A stretch of 64,000 nucleotides of DNA, taken from positions 4,836,001 through 4,900,000 of the forward strand of contig NZ_CP025546.1 of the NCBI RefSeq assembly GCF_003614435.1, read 5' to 3'. Below the pieces are notes generated by a model. It made no database searches. It was not told the DNA's origin and worked only from the letters and a program-made list of their open reading frames with translations. Both the position numbers and the translations under genes were made by a program. Shown in pieces: positions 57,168-64,000 of this stretch. The first letter of the stretch is position 1. Every line of letters starts with the position of its first letter. The stretch is from Mycobacterium paragordonae (GTDB taxonomy: Bacteria; Actinomycetota; Actinomycetes; Mycobacteriales; Mycobacteriaceae).

Positions 57168-58373
57168 ATGCCGTCTCGCGAACTTCCCTTCCCCGTCTTC
57201 GACGCCGACAACCACATGTACGAGCCGCAGGAGGCGCTGACCAAGTTCCTGCCGGAGAACCGCAAGCGCGTCATCGACTACGTGCAGGTTCGCGGGCGCA
57301 CCAAGATCGTGGTGCGCGGCCACATCAGCGAGTACATCCCCAACCCGACGTTCGAAGTGGTGGCCCGCCCGGGCGCTCAGGAGGACTACTTCCGCAACGG
57401 CGCGCAGGGCAAGAGCTACCGCGAGATCCTGGGCGAGCCGATGAAGGCCATTCCCGCCTTCCGCGAGCCGGGCGCCCGGCTGGAGGTCATGGACGAGCTG
57501 GGCATCGACTACGCCCTGATGTTCCCGACGCTGGCCAGCCTGGTCGAGGAGCGGATGAAGGACGACCCGGAGATGACCCACGACGTCATCCACGCGCTCA
57601 ACCAGTGGATGTACGAGCAGTGGTCGTTCAACTACCAGGACCGCATCTTCGCCACCCCAGTGATCACCCTTCCAATCGTCGAGCGCGCGCTCGAGGAACT
57701 CGAATGGTGCCTGGAGCGGGGTGCCCGCACCGTGCTGGTGCGGCCGGCCCCGGTGCCCGGCTACAAGGGCAGCCGGTCCTTCGGACTCGAGGAGTTCGAC
57801 CCGTTCTGGCAGGCCTGCATCAAAGCCGAGCTGCCAGTGTCGATGCACGCCTCGGACAGCGGTTACTCGGAATTCGCGAATGTGTGGGAGCCCGGTGACG
57901 AGTTCCTGCCGTTCAAGCCGACCGCATTCCGCAGCTTCGCGATGGGCCATCGGCCGATCCTGGACGCGATGGGTGCGCTGGTGTGCCACGGCGCCCTGTC
58001 CCGCAATCCGGAACTGCGGATCCTGTCGATCGAGAACGGCGCCGACTGGGTGCCGGACCTCTTCAAGGGCCTCAAAGGCGTCTACAAGAAGATGCCGCAG
58101 TCGTTCAGCGAAGACCCGATCGAAGCGTTCAAGCGCTGCGTCTACATCACCCCGTTCTGGGAGGACCGGTTCACCGAGATCGTAAAGATGGTCGGAACCG
58201 ACCGGGTGTTGTTCGGCTCTGACTGGCCGCACCCCGAAGGCCTGAAAGACCCCATCTCCTTCGTCGACGAACTCACCGACTTCGACGAGGCCGACATCGC
58301 CAAGATTATGGGCGGCAACCTGATGAAGCTGATGAAAGTCTCGGCGCCGGCCAAAAAACCGGTCTCCGCCTGA
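57168..58373 (+). CDS. Amidohydrolase-2 family metal-dependent hydrolase
   Basis: The 401-residue TIM-barrel protein starts 'FPVFDADNHMYEPQEAL', where D-x-D-x-H is the usual metal site of amidohydrolase-2/ACMSD-type enzymes. It has a later His in 'PVSMHASDSGYSEF' and ends with 'DRVLFGSDWPHPEGL', the conserved SDWPHPEG-type motif. Such mycobacterial proteins act on ring-derived or decarboxylatable intermediates. ATG 57168 follows AGGAGAT. It is the likely target of the TetR fusion upstream. Confidence 0.88.
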   Translation: MPSRELPFPVFDADNHMYEPQEALTKFLPENRKRVIDYVQVRGRTKIVVRGHISEYIPNPTFEVVARPGAQEDYFRNGAQGKSYREILGEPMKAIPAFREPGARLEVMDELGIDYALMFPTLASLVEERMKDDPEMTHDVIHALNQWMYEQWSFNYQDRIFATPVITLPIVERALEELEWCLERGARTVLVRPAPVPGYKGSRSFGLEEFDPFWQACIKAELPVSMHASDSGYSEFANVWEPGDEFLPFKPTAFRSFAMGHRPILDAMGALVCHGALSRNPELRILSIENGADWVPDLFKGLKGVYKKMPQSFSEDPIEAFKRCVYITPFWEDRFTEIVKMVGTDRVLFGSDWPHPEGLKDPISFVDELTDFDEADIAKIMGGNLMKLMKVSAPAKKPVSA

Positions 58374-58544
58374 CTGCCCGCGGGTCGGTAGACAGCCGGG
58401 TCTATCGAGCTGCTACCGATCTCGCCATTCGCCCTAATCGGGCAACAGTTTCTGCTATACACAAGGCATCAGTTCGTCTTACGGGCGCGCAGTGGACATT
58501 CCATCGGGGGGATTTTTCCGCGCGGCCCTCATTGGGGGTGCACG

Positions 58545-58970
58545 ATGAACCTGGGTCCATCCGACTCTTTCTCCATTCCGGTGCCGTTGAGCGACCGGTT
58601 GTCCCTGGAGCTGGGTGAACCGGACAGCACGCTGCGGGCCACCACGGTGCGCAGCGGCTCGGCCGTCGTCATCCGCGCCGGCGGCGAAGTCGACGCCGCC
58701 AACGAGCACACCTGGCGGGGACTGCTGCGCGAGGCGTCCGCAGTCGCCGTCCGGCCCGGCCCGCTGATCGTGGATGTCACGGGGCTCGATTTCATGGGCG
58801 CCTGCGCCTTCGCCGTGCTCGCCGACGAAGCCGAACGGAGCCGCCGCCGGGGCGTCACTCTGCGCCTGGTGAGCAGCAACCCCGGCGTCGCCCGCATCGT
58901 GGAAGCCTGCGCGTTCGGCCACGTGTTGCCCGTTCACCCGACGACGGAATCGGCGCTCGCCGCGGCGTAG
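58545..58970 (+). CDS. STAS-domain anti-sigma-factor antagonist-like protein
   Basis: The 141-residue protein has a STAS fold ('LSLELGEPDSTLRATTVRSG', 'VVIRAGGEVDAANEHTW', 'LIVDVTGLDFMGACAFAVLADEA'). The phosphorylatable Ser/Thr of SpoIIAA-like proteins would be in 'LDFMGACAFAV', which lacks the usual D-S motif, so regulation may differ. It is encoded just before the SpoIIE-type phosphatase. GGGGGTG precedes ATG 58545. Confidence 0.8.
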   Translation: MNLGPSDSFSIPVPLSDRLSLELGEPDSTLRATTVRSGSAVVIRAGGEVDAANEHTWRGLLREASAVAVRPGPLIVDVTGLDFMGACAFAVLADEAERSRRRGVTLRLVSSNPGVARIVEACAFGHVLPVHPTTESALAAA

Positions 58971-59077
58971 CTTGAGCGGCCGGCGCGCGGCTCAATAATT
59001 TTGGTGCGTGGTGCATGTCCCGCACATTGCTAGTCTGGTTGTTGTTGCTTGACGCTGGCGTCAGCGCACCCGACTAG

Positions 59078-61075
<1,998 letters not shown>

Positions 61076-61083
61076 CCGGGCGA

Positions 61084-62319
61084 CTAGCGCGTCTTGCCGT
61101 GCCGTACCTGATTGAACGGCACTCCACGGTCGGCGGCGTATTCCCGTGGGAAGTTCAGCACCCGCTCACCGATGACGTTGCGGGCCATCTCGGTGGTGCC
61201 CCCACCGATGGCGACCGACTGGCGGGACAGGTAGCGCAGCCCGGACTGCAACCCTTCGCCGACCTCCCCGACCACGCCGGCGGCTCCGGCGAGCGCGAGC
61301 GCGGTGTCCATTTCCAGCATCACCGTCTCGGCATGGAAGAGCCTGATCAGCGTCCCGCCGGCCGGCGGCAGCGAGCCGTCGCGGACACTGCGGTAGACGT
61401 GACTGATCAGTTGCTCGGCGACCGCGCGGTGCACCAGCGCGCGGCCGGCCATCTCCTGGGCACGCTCGTTGTCTTCCTGCCCGGTGCAGGACAGCAGATC
61501 GGCATAGTCCACCGGCGTGGTGTGCCCACCCTCGCTGCCCGAGCCGCTGGCGAACTCCGAGCCCTGTCCGACGGCGCGACGCTCGTGATAGAGCTGCCGT
61601 GACGCCACCGACCAGCCGTTGTTCACCTCACCGACCACCGCGTCGTCGCCGACGTCCACCCCGTCGAGAAACTCCTCGCAGAACTCGGCGCCGCCGCTCA
61701 CCTGGGTGATGCGCCGCAGCGTGATGCCGGGGTGGTTGATCGGCACCAGGAACATGGTCAGCCCGTCGTGCTTGGGCACGTCCCAGTCGGTGCGGGCCAG
61801 GCACAGTCCGTAGTCGGCGGCGAAGGCACTGGTGCTCCAGGTCTTGGCGCCGTTGATGACCCAACGGTCTCCCTGCCGTTCGGCGCGGGTGATGACCCCG
61901 GCCAGATCCGAGCCGCCACTGGGTTCGGAGAGCAGCTGCACCAGGATCTCCTCGCCGCGCAGCGCGGCGCCGATGTGCTGCTTCTTCTGCTCCTCGCTGC
62001 CGGTGTCGAGCAGGGTGGCGCAGCAGATGGTGAAGGTAGGCACGTTGAGGATCAACGGCATCTCGTAGTTGAGGGATTCGACGTCGAACGCCTGCTGGTA
62101 TTCGTAGTCCAACCCGAGGCCGCCGTACTCACGCGGGAAGCAGATGCCCGCGAATCCGCCTGCGTAGAGCCGCTTCTGCAATTCCCGTGCCCGCTGCCAT
62201 GACTGCTCGGCATCGCGCGGCACGGCCGGCGGCGAGTCCGGGTCGATGCGGGGCATGTTCTCGGCCAGCCAGCTTTTCGCGCGGGCGGCGAATTCGGCGA
62301 CGGTCTCGGTGGAACTCAT
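61084..62319 (-). CDS. Acyl-CoA dehydrogenase (FadE-type), long subunit
   Basis: The 411-residue ACAD has 'CFPREYGGLGLDYEYQQAF', 'VQLLSEPSGGSDLAG', 'GAKTWSTSAF' and the C-terminal 'VAIGGGTTEMARNVIGERVLNFPRE'. The ATG at 62319 overlaps the stop of 62316-63437 by 4 bp (ATGA); a longer upstream frame lies inside that gene. The two form a pair typical of mycobacterial heteromeric FadE enzymes. Confidence 0.9.
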   Translation of the reverse strand: MSSTETVAEFAARAKSWLAENMPRIDPDSPPAVPRDAEQSWQRARELQKRLYAGGFAGICFPREYGGLGLDYEYQQAFDVESLNYEMPLILNVPTFTICCATLLDTGSEEQKKQHIGAALRGEEILVQLLSEPSGGSDLAGVITRAERQGDRWVINGAKTWSTSAFAADYGLCLARTDWDVPKHDGLTMFLVPINHPGITLRRITQVSGGAEFCEEFLDGVDVGDDAVVGEVNNGWSVASRQLYHERRAVGQGSEFASGSGSEGGHTTPVDYADLLSCTGQEDNERAQEMAGRALVHRAVAEQLISHVYRSVRDGSLPPAGGTLIRLFHAETVMLEMDTALALAGAAGVVGEVGEGLQSGLRYLSRQSVAIGGGTTEMARNVIGERVLNFPREYAADRGVPFNQVRHGKTR

Positions 62320-63437
62320 TTCACACCCGCCCGGTAGACCTTGAGGTTGTGCTCTTCTGGCGTGCCGAACATGGAGCGGTACAACGTGATTCGCCGCAGA
62401 TAGAGGTGCAGGTCGTGCTCCCAGGTGACGCCGATGCCGCCGTGCATCTGCACGCATCGCTGCACGATCTCACCGCCCACTTCACCGACATAGGACTTGG
62501 CGATACTCGCCGACAACCCGGCGTCCGGCGCCCGGGCCGCCACGTCGGCGACCGCCGCGGCCGTCGTCGCGCGGCACGCCTCCAGCCACAGTTTCATGTC
62601 GGCGAACCCGTGTTTGAGCGCCTGGTACGACGCCAGAGGCCGGCCGAAGCTGTGCCGGTCCAGAGCCCACTGCACGGTGAAGTCGAACACGGTCTGCAAG
62701 ATGCCGACCGACTCCGCGCATTGCAGCACTTGTGCGATCTGGGCCTGCCGGTCGATCAGGGCGGGGGTCTCGGCGGTGGTGCCGACCACCGCTGACGCGA
62801 CCGCGCCGTCGAATTCCACCCGCGCATAGTGCTTGACCAGGTCTACCGACTGCACCGGGGTGATCCGCACACCTGGCGCGTCCGCCGGGACCAGGAACTG
62901 GCGTACACCATCAGCACACCGCGCCACCACCAACAGCACCGCACTCTGCGCGCCGGCTTCCACCCGGTCCTTGACGCCGTCAATGCGGTACCCGGCCTCG
63001 ACGGCGGTCGCGGTGACCGCCGGCTCGTGGGGAGCCCATCCCCGTCGTGGCTCGGACACGGCCCATGACGCCACTGTCTCGCCCGAGATCAGCGAATCGA
63101 TCAACGCCGCGTGCGCGTCCCGTTCGGCGCAGTCCACCAAGGCGGCGAGCACGGTGCTGACCGGATACAGCGGTCCGGGGGCCACCGTTTTTCCCAGCAG
63201 TTCGGCGATCACGGCCAGGTCCGCGACCCCGTCCCCCGATACGCTGCCGCCGCCCAGTTCCTCGGGAACCAACAGGCCGGTCCAGCCGAGTTCGGCGGCT
63301 CGCCGCCACCACGCCGGATCCCACGAAGCGCCCGCGGCGTGCAGTTCCCGGACGTGACGCAGCGACGCTTCTTTGGACAGAAACGCTTGGCTGGTGGTGG
63401 TGAAGAGTATCTTTTCGGGAGAGTCGACAGCGGTCAT
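62316..63437 (-). CDS. Acyl-CoA dehydrogenase (FadE-type), catalytic-Glu subunit
   Basis: The 373-residue ACAD ends with the 'MHGGIGVTWEHDLHLYLRR' active-site region, whose Glu is the probable catalytic base. It has 'DRHSFGRPLASYQALKHGFADM' in the FAD core. It is the upstream, coupled partner of 61084-62319. ATG 63437 is preceded by a 184-bp gap shared with the divergent acidic protein. Confidence 0.9.
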   Translation of the reverse strand: MTAVDSPEKILFTTTSQAFLSKEASLRHVRELHAAGASWDPAWWRRAAELGWTGLLVPEELGGGSVSGDGVADLAVIAELLGKTVAPGPLYPVSTVLAALVDCAERDAHAALIDSLISGETVASWAVSEPRRGWAPHEPAVTATAVEAGYRIDGVKDRVEAGAQSAVLLVVARCADGVRQFLVPADAPGVRITPVQSVDLVKHYARVEFDGAVASAVVGTTAETPALIDRQAQIAQVLQCAESVGILQTVFDFTVQWALDRHSFGRPLASYQALKHGFADMKLWLEACRATTAAAVADVAARAPDAGLSASIAKSYVGEVGGEIVQRCVQMHGGIGVTWEHDLHLYLRRITLYRSMFGTPEEHNLKVYRAGVK

Positions 63438-63621
63438 GATGCCGACCGGACATTCCTCGGCATTCCTTCGCGGTCGCGAAGGAAGCTGGGGGAAATGATT
63501 GGGTGATTGATCATCCGCCTGATCGGTCCTCGTCGGAGTTCGCTGGCGACTCCGATGTTACCAATGGGCGATACCGTAAGAGATACCGGAGTTCAGTCGA
63601 TAATGACGAGCGGTGGCCGTA

Positions 63622-64000
63622 ATGGCTGAGAAAGACGACGACGCGGTGCCGTCGAAGGCCGACGTGCTGGCCCTGGCCGCGGAGGCCGAGGCGGAGGCCG
63701 CGGAGGCCGAAGCGCTGGCCGCCGCGGCGCGCGCCAAAGCCCGCGCCGCCCGGTTACGCCGTGAAGCACTCGCCGCGGCCGACGATGACGACGAGTACGA
63801 GTACGACGAGTCGGACGACTACGAAGACTACGACGAGGACGAGTCGGAGGAGTACGAGGACGACGCCGACGAATACGAAGAGTCCGAAGACTACGACGAG
63901 TCGGAGAACTACAGCGAGGTCGAACCCGAGGTAGCGGCGAAGCCGTCGCGGCGGGAACGCATGCGCGGGGCCGTGCGACTACCGGGTGCATCGATGATCG
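63622..64000 (+). CDS. Very acidic, Tyr-rich N-terminus of an unidentified protein (partial)
   Basis: The frame from ATG 63622 (or the in-frame GTG 63613) is open to the window end. The first ~60 residues are Ala/Glu-rich helix ('ALAAEAEAEAAEAEALAAAA'). An Asp/Glu/Tyr-rich acidic stretch of ~50 residues and a basic 'KPSRRERMRG' follow. Such acidic heads before a basic patch and a transmembrane helix are seen in Mce-associated proteins, but the deciding part lies outside the window. Confidence 0.65.
   Translation, partial: MAEKDDDAVPSKADVLALAAEAEAEAAEAEALAAAARAKARAARLRREALAAADDDDEYEYDESDDYEDYDEDESEEYEDDADEYEESEDYDESENYSEVEPEVAAKPSRRERMRGAVRLPGASMI

Overview
The window is GC-rich actinobacterial DNA that reads as a chromosome segment of a Mycobacterium (or very close relative). 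It has a complete ESX/type VII secretion core with PE/PPE-type genes and EspG, a WhiB6/EspM regulator pair, many FadE-type acyl-CoA dehydrogenases, frequent GTG/TTG starts and 4-bp ATGA/GTGA gene overlaps. No rRNA, tRNA, CRISPR array, transposase or integrase was seen.

Layout. (1) 1-10.7 kb: an acyl-CoA catabolism island. A fused double family-III CoA-transferase faces away from a GntR regulator and a short-chain dehydrogenase. A luciferase-like oxidoreductase and a tightly overlapped run of four acyl-CoA dehydrogenases plus an acyl-CoA ligase follow. (2) 10.8-37.9 kb: an ESX locus on both strands. It contains an EspI/MinD-like ATPase and EccA; EspH-like and YbaB-like genes; a small helical protein with an EspE-like protein; a PE/PPE-type pair; EspG and two Esx proteins; a second, very large EspI-like ATPase; MycP-EccD-EccC; a second EccD; EccB; EccE; a DUF5336-type membrane protein; and the divergent EspM/WhiB6 pair. 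EccC is unsplit, as in ESX-2, -3 and -5, but the regulators and EspH-like gene are ESX-1-like, so the locus looks like a relative of the ESX-1/ESX-2 branch. (3) 37.9-49.98 kb: a type VII polymorphic-toxin island. A YbaB-like gene and a small secreted partner precede a 1936-codon toxin with a WXG100-like head, a Pro/Arg/Asp linker, two papain-like Cys-His-Asp domains, a DUF1023-type hydrolase and a TNT-type NAD+ glycohydrolase tail. An intact immunity-like gene is nested out of frame inside the toxin ORF. Three more immunity-like genes follow, then a second small substrate/EspB-like/EspG set. (4) 50-56 kb: a tandemly duplicated three-gene minus-strand cassette (membrane beta-propeller, small membrane protein, membrane protein with an immunity-like head). 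(5) 56-64 kb: a TetR-thioesterase fusion and an amidohydrolase separated by a palindrome, a STAS protein and a PAS-SpoIIE-HATPase-STAS phosphatase, two more acyl-CoA dehydrogenases, and the start of a very acidic, possibly Mce-associated protein.

How it may fit together (inference): the ESX core exports PE/PPE, Esx and Esp substrates, and the toxin island is an associated cargo set with cognate immunity. The most unusual points are the out-of-frame nested immunity gene, the toxin's four catalytic-looking domains matched by multi-domain immunity proteins, two EccD genes in one ESX locus, and the duplicated 50-56 kb cassette, whose third gene shares an immunity-like domain with the toxin island.
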